From NCBI GenBank assembly GCA_021234595.1, contig CM037853.1, forward strand, positions 156,097,659-156,161,658: a DNA stretch of 64,000 bases, in the 5' to 3' direction. Positions 23,514-34,869 of the stretch are shown in pieces (positions within the stretch are counted from its first letter, which is position 1; each line of letters opens with the position of its first letter). The notes below the pieces were generated by a model that worked only from the letters and a program-made list of their open reading frames with translations, ran no database searches and had not been told where the DNA came from. Source of the DNA: Delia radicum. Its lineage: Eukaryota > Arthropoda > Insecta > Diptera > Anthomyiidae. The position numbers and the translations under genes were made by a program.

Positions 23514-24179
23514 ATATATAAAAAAAAGAATATATGACCTTATGAAAAGTACTTCATAGGATGTTATTAATTAGATACCAATTAATATATATGGTGATGC
23601 AAATGCTGTTTAAAATAACTTTAATTTAAAATTTTTGGCAGTTGTTAACAATAACCTCTATTAAAGTAAAAATTGTGCGTATGCTAATAAATACTTTGGA
23701 AGTCAAGTTAAAGAGGATCTTAAAGCACTACTTCCACTTTATTTTGATGCGACTGTACTAAATTTTTAGTTGCTTGCATGAAAACTAAGCACGCTGTATT
23801 ATATATAATAAGACAACTAAATACAGCTCTGTATTAATAAGATACATAAAATGCATAAAAAGCAGAGCTATTATTTCTCTTTTTTAGTTCCTTTGTTTAA
23901 TTTGTACACTCGAAAAAATAAGTTAGCAAGAAAGCTAGTAATACGTCGTGTTACTCAAGTGTATTACTTTTCAGTTAATTGTTTGCTTAAATTATGTTTT
24001 CAGCTAAAATTTTAGTTAAACTGTTATGAGCTAATGTTTTGCTAATATTTTACTAATGTTCTACTAATTTATTATGCTAAAAAAAATTGTGCTGATAATC
24101 ATATTAATAGTGTGGAGGACAACCAGATTGAAAAATATACGATTAATAAATAAAATGTCACAGCGTGTCAAGATGTATA

Positions 24180-24360
24180 TGAACAATTGTTGCATATATC
24201 TTTTCATATATGGAACCATATATGTAAATGTTTATCATATATGGAGCCATATATGAAAGTGTTTTCCATATATGGTTACATATATGAAAACATATATGAA
24301 TGTATTATTCATATATACTACCATATATGGAAGCATATATGCATCATTTTCCCATATGTG
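24180..24360. repeat. CATATATG palindrome array, left
   Basis: The 8-base palindrome catatatg or its variants (ccatatatgg, acatatatga, cccatatgtg) recurs about every 14-20 bases, in forms such as tggaaccatatatgtaa and tggagccatatatgaaag. Any such stretch reads open in several frames (repeating Y-M, I-W-S-H-I type peptides), so the open frames are artefacts. Confidence 0.75.
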
Positions 24361-24393
24361 TGGTTTAATTTATAAATAAATTTATATAAAAGT

Positions 24394-24662
24394 GTTTGAA
24401 ATAATTTTTATTAAAAATAAAAATTATATTTTTTTTCGACCTTTAGCTGTGCAATGAAAATGAAAATTATTCAAGTTCGAGGCCATACTCTATATTTCTT
24501 TATTAGGATATTGTCCTAACAAATAATCTATAAAGTTTTTTTGTTTTCAAATTTATTATTTGACCCTTTTAGGAATGTGATAGATGATAGATCTATCAAC
24601 AATATCCTAATAAAGAAATATAGAGTATGGCCTCGAACTTGAATAATTTTCATTTTCAATGT
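24394..24662. repeat. Hairpin copy of the ATAATTTTTATT element, with a perfect 60-bp inverted repeat
   Basis: 24455-24514 is the exact reverse complement of 24599-24658 over 60 bases, with an 84-base loop. The left flank (ataatttttattaaaaataa ... tttcgacctttagctgtg) and both arms belong to the family at 27482-28078. There the same sequence forms the two ends, so this copy looks like a collapsed, internally deleted element. No coding capacity. Confidence 0.9.
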
Positions 24663-24779
24663 ATGTATATAAAATATACATTTTTTATGTATATATAATA
24701 ATATATATGTAAGCAATAATTTTGTTAATAAAAATTGAATTTTCAAATTAACAATTGTTTTTATTTTATGAAAATATAC

Positions 24780-24940
24780 GTAAGGAGGAAAATATATGAA
24801 CATATATGGGTAGGATATATATGGACAAATGCATAGACATATATGGACATATATGTCCATATATCCTCAATTTTCGGATCCAAACCATATATGGAACTCC
24901 ATATATGTATATATATGGGTCATATATGAACTTTTTCACC
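24780..24940. repeat. CATATATG palindrome array, right
   Basis: Again dense acatatatggg, gacatatatggac, ccatatatcc and accatatatggaac. The array resumes after the hairpin, so hairpin and flanking A/T sequence appear to lie inside a once continuous array. Confidence 0.7.
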
Positions 24941-25090
24941 TGGGCATGGAAGTTTTTTTGTTGTCCTATATTAAACAAACTTGTGGATTAAAACAGCTAA
25001 GATTTTGTGTTGTGTTGTCTTGTGAAAGTAATTGTCTAAGAATTAAATTAAAGACAAAATTTAATAAAGACTAAATGTGTATTTGTAAAC

Positions 25091-25540
25091 TAAATGTTTA
25101 TAATGATTACGATATGCTACACAGAAAACTCACTCGTAAAATGATCTAGTATAGGTATTTAAAAAAAATTTACCTAGTCTTTTTAAAATATATACCTTCT
25201 TTATATTATTAATGTAAATAGTTCGAGATTTTTTTAATAATAATATAAATTTTATTATTTTTTTAACTTCTACGACAACTACAATATTCTTAAAGTTATT
25301 GTTTTATGAGGAAAATGAATTTGTCAAAATTGGTTGAAAATGGACAAAGTTATGATATATAGTTACGAAAATAGTCAAATTTAATAATAGTTTTTGCATA
25401 AAAGCAATGAAGTTGCACTAGAACTCGTTAATTAAAACTTTTCATTAACTTTCATTGAATTTTATAAAATATATAATTTTCTTTATTTAAAGTTTCATTT
25501 ATTCGCTTTTTAGCAGGGAAGGCAGGCCTTCCATAAAGTA
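25091..25540. other. AT-rich non-coding stretch
   Basis: No gene or bounded repeat was recognised. Confidence 0.5.
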
Positions 25541-25905
25541 ATTCAAATACCGATATCCGTAAAATACCGTTAGCGATATAACTAAAATATCAATACCCTT
25601 AAAATACCGTTAACGAAATAACTAAAAAACCGTTATAGCTAAAATACCGCTGCCGAAATAATTGCAATAGCGTTGGGTCATAAACCAGACTGTCATTAGA
25701 AGTCGGCCATAATGGCACTAAAAATATTGCTGTGCACAAGAGTATCTGAATCCTCAATAACGATCCCATCCATATACACAAATGGCACTAAAAATATTGC
25801 TGTGCATTGACATTGCCTGAATAACTAAAATAACTTTACCCTTAAAATACCGATACCGAAATAACTAAAATACCGTTATATCCAATACCGTTATTCTATA
25901 AAGAA
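25541..25905. repeat. AAAATACCGTTA repeat segment with a 26-bp direct repeat
   Basis: The phrase aaaataccgtta(g/a)cgaaataacta recurs about seven times with variation. Inside, aatggcactaaaaatattgc plus tgtgca occurs at 25711-25736 and again at 25781-25806. The open frame on the minus strand is a product of the repeat. Confidence 0.7.
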
Positions 25906-26334
25906 AACCGAAAGGCAAGGATCACCACACACTCAAAAAATCAAATTTAATCAATGAATTCTTTCACAGCTCTCTTAGTTGTTGTGTATGGTAGTTATTG
26001 CACAACAGTGTCAAAATTTTCATTTTCTAACCTTATAAAACAAGCACAAGTGCAAAGGCAATTGAAAAACGAGTAGGTACATACAGTGGACGAAATAATT
26101 ATAAGTTCAAATATGAAATGGGGAGTATTTTCCAAAATATTGGCAGTATTTAAAAGTTTTTGCTACTACATAAATTTTCATCACAGTCTTGTAAATTTAG
26201 GTGACCTAACTTTTAGAAGAACTAAACTTGAGTTGACAGTTGTAGTTAAAATAATTAAGAATTTACAAAAATCAACAGAAATTTTAAGTTGAATTAACAG
26301 AAAATTTGTGCTGAAAAGATCTTTCCGAGATATT

Positions 26335-27032
26335 GGGCTGTGTGAATAAAAACATAGTATTAAGTACTAGCTTTTACTTATTAGTACTAGCAATGCTGAA
26401 AAGTTTAATCTACAAAAAGTGTGAATAAATCTTTGCTAGTACTACGTAGCTAGTACTGGAAAATTTAAACTGTTTGAGAGTTGCCTCTGTTGAAAAATAT
26501 GGCCATTTTATTATAAATTATGGTAACACTATCAGTTTGTTTTGATTATTTGACAAGATGGGCTACAAAAATAGCGCGAAGTTTTTTTCAATTTTAGAAA
26601 TATATGAAATTATTTTTAAAAAGTCGCAAGTGCCGTCAGTGAGGGTGGCAAAAGAGAATGCCATGTCTTCACTTCATGAGGAATATCTCCTAAAGTTTTG
26701 TTTGGCGATATTGTTTTGTTTGGCGAATGTTCATAAATGCAGCCATATTTAAATAAAAACAAATACAAATTTACTTTTCGACTAATTAACCAACAATAAA
26801 CTTATTTTCAGCACCGCAATTACATGCTTACAAAAATTGAAGTTAAAACTAGTTACTTTAAGTACTTACCAGTTTTAATCACACACTTTTTTTCAGTAAA
26901 TGCTGGAAAAACTAGCTTGTGCTAAACTGGAAAAAGTACTAGCTTTATCTGAAAATTGTATTCACCTCAAAACTAGTTTAAACTTAAAATTTGCTAGTTT
27001 TAGCTAGAACTACATTTTTATTCACACAGCCC
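26335..27032. mobile_element. Nested DNA transposon with perfect 18-bp terminal inverted repeats
   Basis: gggctgtgtgaataaaaa at 26335-26352 is exactly mirrored at 27015-27032. The three bases att flank both sides, a 3-bp duplication of the kind made by PIF/Harbinger-type elements. The subterminal regions are rich in tagtacta/actagctt words in both orientations. The interior has an open frame of 64 codons (26558-26752) beginning MGYKNSAKFF, without a recognisable domain. Most likely a non-autonomous derivative. Confidence 0.8.
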
Positions 27033-27481
27033 ATTGGCTATTTTATGATTACAAATGAAAAATATGAGAAAATAGCGCTATCTACAAGTGAGACTGATAG
27101 CGGAAACACGAAAATTAAGGATTTTAAAACATTTGTGGTTTAAATTATTTGTCAGAATTTGTAAATTTGTGAATTGAAAAAGTAGTAAATCGGTGTTTTT
27201 TTGTACAAAGAGCACAACATTTTAAAAAATTCAGCACTGAAAGAGTTTTTATGATTTGATCTATATAATTAATAAATATATTCTTTCAAATTATCAAAAA
27301 ATAATGCAAAATAATTTGTGCTCTAGTATTGACGCAAATCCAACATAATCAGAAATGTTACTTCTAAATAATAATTTTTTCTTTTAGTTTTAGTCAAATC
27401 CATCTTAAAGCGCCTTTTAGATGCGTGCCTTAGATTATACTTGGCTCAGATAGCAATGTTTTAGAGAGAAAACTTTAATTT

Positions 27482-28078
27482 GATATAATTTTTATTAAAA
27501 ATAAAATTATGTTTTTTCGACCTTTAATTGTGCAATGAAAATAAAAATTATTCAAGTTCGAGGCCATACTCTATATTTCTTTATTATTATTTATTTTTAA
27601 TAAAAATTATATCAAACTTGTAAAAAAGACAAAGTACGGTCTTAGTTTACTTCCCCTTTACTTATTGTTTTTAAATAAAACAAAACAAGTGTAAAAATAA
27701 AAAGGAGAATAAAAACAAAAAGCGTGTATTGTATATCTACCAAAGGTAGAGCTTGCACATAACAAACAAGTTTTTTATTTATTATTATTCAATGGTGATA
27801 ATTATTAACTTCGAGCTCATATATTAGTTCTCATTTAGTGGGATAACTAGGTTATATGAATGTTTGATGTTTGCATGGGATCACTTCTTTTAAAAAGTGT
27901 TCTGATGATGGGAACCTAGAAAATTCTCTAAATAGATATATCAACACATTCCTGAAAGTGGTAAATTAATAAATTTGAAAACAAAACTCCATCGATTATT
28001 TGTTAGAACAATATTCTAATAAAGAAATATATATATAGAAATATGTACTCGAACTTGAATAATTTTTATTTTCATTGG
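27482..28078 (+). mobile_element. ATAATTTTTATT element with 12-bp flanking duplication
   Basis: The flanks aaactttaattt at 27470-27481 and 28079-28090 are identical. The ends include gatataatttttattaaaa, with an inverted counterpart near 27590, and the phrase attcaagttcgaggccatac, partly mirrored near 28060. The family has relatives at 19157-19560 and 24394-24662. It has no open frame of note. The mechanism is uncertain: the duplication length suits retroposition, the inverted ends suit a DNA element. Confidence 0.75.
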
Positions 28079-29314
28079 AAACTTTAATTTTTTTGTGTTT
28101 GGAGAACCACAGCACCCAAGGTCTTAGATGGGCCGAAACTTACATTGCTTTTTGCGAAACGGAATTAAAATTTAATTTTTGTAATAAAAAGAATGTATTT
28201 TTTTTAATGGGGCAGATTTTTTGGCCTTTAAAATAAAGCTCCTTGGATAAAGCAATCAAAATCCTTCTTCGTTAAAAAAAAATCTAAGACAAGTTAAATA
28301 TGGTAAAGTCATTTGGACGACCCTTGAACCCAAATTTAACTAAATAACCATATCCAGACGGTATATTTCAGGTATGGTAATAAAAGACGCACCAATTACA
28401 TTGCTCTTTACATCATTTAAACTTCAATTAAAATGGGGCAAAGGTTCCCAAATGGTTCTACCCTTTAAAATATTTTTGTGTTGAAGTTATACAATTTTTC
28501 ATAGATTTTTCCTCCAATATTACTTTTCACTTTTTTTTTAAGTGTATACTTTTTGAAAAAACAAATGCTACATTAAAAATTTACTTTCAATGCGTTCCAC
28601 AAAGTTGCAAAACTCACCAATGATGAAAAGTCCGAAATTGTTAAAATGTTTTGCCGAAATCCTGACTTTAATAGCACTTAACTTATATTTATATCGCACT
28701 CAAAGCAAAACGAAAAATTATACAAAATGCAGGAAAAATTTAAGCAAATGGATCGAAATGGTTTTTTTATCTACACGAATTATTTGTGGCTATTTTCATC
28801 TCAAAAACGCCCCGTTTTTTGGTGATCCATTCTATAATACGCTTTTGATACGCGTTTTCATCAATTTTGTTCTTCGCCAACTTTAGCGCGTTTGACAAGA
28901 AAATTCTCGTTTTTTCCATTAAAACATGAAAATTCTTTTAATTTTTTAACAATTTTTCGATTATCTAGTTAATTTCAGCAATAAAAGTGCAAATAATCAA
29001 CTCTCGCAAAATAAAAAGGCACATTTTGTAACATTAGATTTTTGTCTGTGTGTCTGCCATGATTCTTGCATAGCGAAAAAATGTTTTTTGGTATAATTTG
29101 ATAGCTTTAACCGACAATTATTTACGCGTATTTAAAAATGTATCGAATAATGGGGGCTGAAAGTTAAGAGTCAACACTGACAAAGTGAATAGCGTATTGT
29201 CGAATTGACATGATTGTTATTCTCATTTGATATCTACAACTTTAAAATATTTCAAATATTATTGAAAAAATTTACAATTTTAGAGGTGAAATTTGTATCA
29301 TTTCGTCCACTGTA

Positions 29315-29999
29315 TAAAATGAAAATTTAGAAAGTTTAAAATAAAATTTATTGGTTTTCAACAACACGTGTTGAAAATTGCCGAAAACAAAACATCAACA
29401 TTATTGAACTAAAATTTTGCAAACAGGATATAAAAATAATAAAAAAGATTCCATAAAAATTAAAATCCCAAAGGATGAAAGAATAATAAAATAAATTCTT
29501 GAGGAAACAATAAAAACATAACGGTTGCTGAAACTGTATTTCGTTTAAAAAAATATAAATCGTTTCTCAAAACAGTTTCAAAAATTTCTCTTATGAATAT
29601 TAATAATTTCCAAATAAATAATATAACCCAAAAACCTTATCTATAAGTAAGTTGCATGTTGTACATACATACATGTATTTAGAGTCCTTGCTAGGGTTAT
29701 AACTTGTATCTTTTGTGAAAATATAAATTTTACTTATCCTAGCCGTAAAGTCCGAAAAATAGAAATAAACCCAAAATATGTTTTTTGCGGTTTTCAAAAA
29801 GTTCCGTTTTGAAGTTGTGAACAATTTTTTTTAGTTTAACTAAATATCAATATTTTGAAAAAAAAATATCAATATTTTGAATAAATTGTAAAGTAATTAC
29901 ACTTTGCGTATTTTGAGAAAAAAAGAACGCAATTAAAAAAAAAATATATCTCAAATATAATATAATAGCCCATTTTATATAGATCAATATTTAATTGCA
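29315..29999. other. AT-rich non-coding stretch
   Basis: No gene or clear repeat. The 74-codon open frame on the minus strand (29600-29824) has no recognisable signature. Confidence 0.45.
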
Positions 30000-30760
30000 T
30001 TCAAGTTAATCTCAAAATTTGGATATCCAGTAATGTCCAATTATATCCCTAAAACATATTAATGGATTAAATTAGAGCAAAATTTATCTCAAAATTGTGA
30101 CATCCAATAATATGTTATTTAAGATACTGATAGATCCTAAAATGTCACATTGGATCTATCTTGATCTATTTTGATCTAGTTGGATCTAATTAGATCCAAA
30201 AAGATAAATCATTTTTGGTAAATCGAATAAGATAAATAAATATATAATTTTGAATAAAATTAAAAACAAAAATTGTTATTAGGCGCATATATAATAATGT
30301 ATGGGGCTCTATTTAACAATACATAATTGTATCTTATGCGCATGGAAAATATTAATGATGTTGGACCATATATAATCATATCTCAAACCAAATTGTTAAT
30401 CTTGTGTAATATATGGAATCTTACATAATTATATCTTGAATTGCATTATCTTATATCATACACAACATTTTTTTTATAAGAGAGTATAAATTACTAAATA
30501 TTAAATTATATGGCTTATATGTCACCATATACACATAATTAGATATTATCTTATATATGGTAATGTATTATTATGTATGACAACATATCTATGATATGTT
30601 ATTATGCATAGCATATATGCTTAATATCTAACTTTACATATGTTACCACATAATTAACATATAATAAGATACGATCATGCGTGACACCATATATAATCAC
30701 ATATTATAATATATTTTAAGATAAAAAAGCATAAGACCATATATATTTTTTTTTCGGGTA
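30000..30760. repeat. GATCTA and CATATAAT word clusters
   Basis: The first part (30000-30200) has ggatcta, gatctcaaaa and aaaattggacatcc-like words, and resembles 47790-47960. The second part (30280-30760) is crowded with tatataatcatat, ttatgtat and cttatatg words, many near-palindromic. It resembles the decay product of a MITE cluster. No coding signal. Confidence 0.45.
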
Positions 30761-31678
30761 GCGTTATTTTGACATATGGACATTAAACTTCTCAACACAA
30801 TGAGAAGCTTACGTTAAACGTATAAATATCAGTTTACTAACGCAATTAACTATATTGGTAAAAAAAAGTGATAAAATGCATTTTTAGAAATTACACTTTA
30901 TGCGGCAGGTTTTTGTTTCAAAATTACCGAAGAAGCAATTTCTATTATTAATATATTATTGCCTTTTACGTGGTGATAGGTAAAAATGTTGCAAAAAAGT
31001 TATAACCCTAGTCCTTACACTCATTACTTGCATTACAAAAATTATCCTGTCGTCGTCTAATACTTGTTGTTCGCCTCTAGTAGTAGTCGTTATAAATTGT
31101 CTTGTCTTGTCTACCTTGTTAATACTGTATTCAATTCATGGTGTTCTTCTTAACACCTGACAATTTTTATTTCAACACCTTAGTTTCGTTTTTACTCCGG
31201 TCAGTTATTTAGTTTTAAAAATTTGTTTGTTTTAAAGATTTTCTTCCGGAAGTAAGGAAGTACAACTTTGTTTAGAGTCTTTTTTCTTCTTCTGTTCATG
31301 TCTAACTATAATCCGACATTTACAACATAGTGATTGACGATCATGCAACGTGGGCGACATTTCTTACCAGGGAAGTGTGAGAACAACTTTATTAGAATTG
31401 AAAAATCTTCAATTTCCTTCGTTTTGTTCTGCTTTTGTAATAAATTCTTAAAGAAGTCATAATATTTAGATATTGTTTAATAAAGTTATAGATAAGTTAA
31501 CAATGATTTTAGATTACAAATATAATCATTGTTACAGACAAACATTCAAAATACGAATTAAACAACTCATGAAATTTTTCGATAAAAACAACGTATTGAA
31601 ACTAATAAATGTACATTGTATTTAATCCATTTTATACCACTCATCGATCCCGTGGGAATTTTTAGACGAAATTTCTTA
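30761..31678. other. AT-rich non-coding stretch
   Basis: Base composition is slightly more mixed at 31010-31400, but I see no conserved protein, splice pattern or RNA structure. Confidence 0.45.
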
Positions 31679-32521
31679 TATAGAGCAATTTGATTTAATA
31701 TCACCGTGAAATTAATCGATGTTTTCCGATTTTGATAAAATTTTGTGAGTGTATCCGGTAGTGAACGCATTAGAAAAACTATTATTACTATTTAAAAAAA
31801 AAACACGTATTCTGGTGTACATACTTCTACATTTTTTCTGATATCTCACTAAGTAATGAGCTTTCCACTCTGAAATTTTTTAGGGTGTTTAGAACACATG
31901 CGTAGCTATTTGTATAAAAGTTTTAAAAATTAGTGAATTTTCATTGTTGATCTATAAATTATGTGTGAGCTGTTGGTTAGTTCGGTTAAAGATCTTGAAT
32001 ATTTTTTCCATATTAACAGAAAAATTATAATTTTATTTCTGATAATTTACTTTAATTAACAGAAAAAACACTTAGAAAAAAAGTCATTTGACACCTGCAT
32101 GAATGGAGTTAACTTTCTAGCCCGCAACGGCCTTCATCAACATTCTTCGTGCCTTAAAGTGTTAAATGGTAAACATTACATTAAAAAAATGGACTTTTTT
32201 CCAAAACTTGATTTTAAAGTTTTTTTTCAAAAATTTTTATTTTTAAAAAATGTGTAACATTTTTTTTATTAATTTTTTATACCCCAAAACCTAGCCGTTT
32301 TTAGTAAAAATAAATTTGTCGATATTTTTTTACACATCAAAAGTTATGACGTTTTAAGTGAAGTCATTACCCCACAATTTGAAGCTATATGGTTGCCTGA
32401 GTTTTACAAAAAAAAAAAAATTTTTTTTTAATACTTACGTTCGCTACCGCATACACAAATTTTATCAAAATCGGAAAACATCGATTAATTTCACGGTGAT
32501 ATTAAATGAAATTGCTCTATA
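31679..32521. mobile_element. Element with ~85-bp terminal inverted repeats
   Basis: 31679-31767 and 32438-32521 are inverted copies at about 90% identity. Landmarks are tatagagcaattt, taatatcaccgtgaaattaa, cgatgttttccgattttgat and a final gtatccggtagtgaacg against gtatgcggtagcgaacg. The interior of about 670 bases has no coding capacity. The minus-strand frame at 31567-31770 overlaps the left repeat and is accidental. Confidence 0.8.
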
Positions 32522-32749
32522 GACAAAATGGTGGCTCAGTATGCATTTTCTGATGTTTTTGTACACTTATTGCGCCCACTAGAGGTGACAGTCGCAGTTA
32601 CAATTCAACTTTTGATTTCTTGTATGTACTTAAAGGGTAATAATTTTTCAAATTATAATTTTTATTTATTGGTAAAGTAAATTTCTATCGAACTATAATA
32701 GACAATTTGATCTATAGGAGTTTGACAGTTTTTGAGAATTTTTTTATAA

Positions 32750-33415
32750 TATTTTTGTTTTTAGTAATTTTTTTAAAAATTGCAATATGACAAAATTGTC
32801 GAAAATATTAAGAAATTTTTCATTAACTTTTTTTCATAAAATTTCAGAGTTTCATAAAAAAAATGCATTCGATTTCATAAATTATCTCTTCATAAATTCA
32901 ATGAAAATTTTCTTTAGAGCTATAAAATTATTTCAAAGACTTAATTTTATTCTTTTTTCATAAAAATGTCATAATTTCATTAATTTTCATACATTTCAAA
33001 CTATAGTTTTAAGATTTAATTCACAAGTGTTCAACATTTTTTTTGTAAAGTGCTTTATTATTTCAGTGTAGCCTTGCATTAATTTTGGACTTCTGCGAAA
33101 TTCTTTGAAAAATCACATGAAGCGGTTCATTGGCTTAGTTCCATGAAAAATTTTATTATTTCAAGGAACTTCTTAATATTAAACAATTTTATGAAACTGT
33201 TTAATAAATTTTATAAACGCTTCATTGTCGGAATGGTTCATTAGTTTTATGTAGATTTTCATTAATTCTACAAAGATTTCATAAACATTGGCTTTAATGA
33301 AAACGGTTTTCATAGATTTTATGAAAAGTTTCAATGAACGAGTTCCAGTGTCAATTTTCATTAAAGCTATGAAAAAATTCATTACTGAAATGAAAATAAT
33401 TATCTCAATGTACTA
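32750..33415. repeat. TTTCATAAA-rich dispersed repeat, copy 1
   Basis: Words such as ttcataaa, tttcatta and ttatgaaa recur throughout. The segment 32925-33060 (tatttcaaagactta ... catacatttcaaact ... caagtgttcaaca) matches the reverse complement of about 48000-48140, so these are two copies in opposite orientation. The open frame here reads as repeated FIK/FHK peptides and is an artefact. Confidence 0.6.
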
Positions 33416-34594
33416 TACAACGAATTTTTCTAATTGCTAAACTTTTTCCAAATGTCCCTAGATAAATCGGTGTATAACTTTTATAACACCAATTTTCTTT
33501 CTATAAATTACATATATTTCAAAAAAGTGCCATAAAAAATGTCAAAAATTTTATTTTTTAATTAATATATGGCAACCCTGGAACAAGAGTTTTTATTTTT
33601 TTTTATTTTTATGCATAGTACGGACGGACGAGAAATTGTCACTTTTTACTGACTTATGATATATCTCTCCGATCCAAAATTATCCGACCTTAACATAAAA
33701 TTTACCTTAAAATTTATATTCATATTTTTTTTTGTATTTAACCGAATTTTGGGTCAAAAATAAATATTTAGCAGTTGAAATGCTAAAACCCATTAAACGC
33801 CTAATTAAAATAATCTTTCCACGACAATGGATATGCGAAAAAATAAGGACAATCATTTTTAATTATATCAAATTTTCTATGACTATGACATGTTTATAGT
33901 CGTCTCTATGTAGCAGATGATACGAATTTTAATGGAAACACATTTTTACTTGATTGTACCGGCACAAATAGAGTGGTACATCGGAGAGTAGGAAACGGAT
34001 CAGTATAGGATATGACCATAACCCCAATAAAGGCAGAATGGGCGATAAATAGTTCTGCCCCATATATGGCAGTAGATCCAGACCGGATATTTTCGGCTTT
34101 CTTACAACAAAAACATATTCCGTTAGGATTTTCAATACATGGCTTAAGTTTTCGTATACTCCTTTGGTTTGACAAGTGGCAAGATCAGCTTAACGTCCTT
34201 TATGCTTAAGATTATTTATCGTAAGGTTGATCACATGGTCAAGGATGGGATTTTTTCAACTTCATATTTTATTATTGAATCTCTACTTAGAAATTTACAA
34301 TAAATATTCAAATCTTCACCTAATATAGTAATTTATTGGCTATTGCCAATTTTGTGTATTCACATCTTAACCTGGGGATATAATTATTTTAATTGATCAG
34401 GTGATCATCTTGTCTGCTTAGGTCCAAAGTATTACTTCTTCTTCCTTCAAAGAGCAATAGCTCTCGAGCACGTGAATTACGATGAACAATTAGTTTCATC
34501 ACGTATTTACAAGGAAGCTACACAGTGGTGAATCCTCAGATTTTAATTAAACTTGGATATGTTATTGAGAACAAAAAAATACTAGACACGTATT
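33416..34594. other. Non-coding stretch with a small multi-frame open patch
   Basis: At 33906-34209, frames of 65-89 codons are open on both strands and the base composition is more balanced than around it. None of the translations has a domain that I recognise, and no splice-site or start context stands out. It could be a fragment of an unknown element or chance. The rest is AT-rich. Confidence 0.35.
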
Positions 34595-34800
34595 TTTTTT
34601 GTTGGGTGCTCAATCGCACGTTTAGAGGTTAAAAAGGGCGATCAAATATTATAACTTTTTTATATGAAAATATACCTAAAATTTAAGAAATTCTGATTTT
34701 TTGTACGCAGTATTAAAGTACTCGAGAAAACAAAAATGTTGATACCCATATTGTCTATGCTGTGGGCCCATGGTTGCCACCTATAAGAAATATTTAAAAT
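34595..34800 (+). repeat. Dispersed repeat shared with 44.35 and 55.9 kb
   Basis: The series ttatatgaaaatataccta ... aaagtactcgagaaaaca ... gggcccatggttgccac resembles 44390-44560 (tgtatgaaaatatg ... aaatactcgagaacaca ... tggacccatgctgccac), and its beginning resembles 55895-55990. These appear to be three decayed copies of one unit without coding capacity. Confidence 0.55.
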
Positions 34801-34869
34801 ATGGCTAATAAAAGCTCTTCGGGAAAAAGTCAAGTTAAAGCCGAACGATTACAAAAATTGAAAGAAGCA

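Larger units (their letters stand above)
23906..25090 (+). mobile_element. TACACTC-ended repeat copy, interrupted by CATATATG arrays and a hairpin
   Basis: The left part 23906-24170 (acactcgaaaaaataagtta ... ttttactaat ... aaaaaaattgtgctgat ... gacaaccag) and the right part 24960-25090 (ggattaaaacagctaa ... taattgtctaa ... aaactaaatgtttata) both align, in order, with 51960-52440. There the two halves are separated by only about 100 bases. About 750 extra bases have therefore been gained here: the CATATATG arrays and the inverted repeat at 24455-24658. Confidence 0.65.
26084..29312. mobile_element. Large element with Tc1-type ends, carrying nested insertions
   Basis: The left end, from cagtggacgaaataattata, and the right end (reverse complement cagtggacgaaatgatacaa) are inverted repeats immediately flanked by TA (26082-26083 and 29313-29314). 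The CAGTGG start and TA target fit Tc1-like transposons. The span of about 3.2 kb includes at least two younger insertions (26335-27032 and 27482-28078), leaving about 1.9 kb of own sequence. No transposase could be recognised. At 28587-28650 a plus-strand stretch reads AKLTNDEKSEIVKMF, which might be a helix-turn-helix remnant, but I do not rely on it. Confidence 0.65.

Noticed and set aside
24180..24360. Regularly spaced short repeats resembling a CRISPR array
   Set aside because: The repeats are 8-base palindromes with variable spacing and no unique spacers of constant length, in eukaryotic repeat-rich DNA.
24528..25074. Several overlapping open frames of 60-110 codons on both strands
   Set aside because: They run through CATATATG arrays and the 60-bp inverted repeat; the peptides are low-complexity Y/I/M/H strings read from the palindromes.
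28590..28886. 98-codon plus-strand frame as a gene
   Set aside because: AT-driven composition and no recognisable domain. A short LTNDEKSEIVKMF stretch in another frame could be a transposase helix-turn-helix but is too little to call.
33179..33382. Minus-strand frame with repeated FIKxMK peptides
   Set aside because: Produced by the TTTCATAAA repeat; a similar repeat lies reversed at 48.0-48.4 kb.
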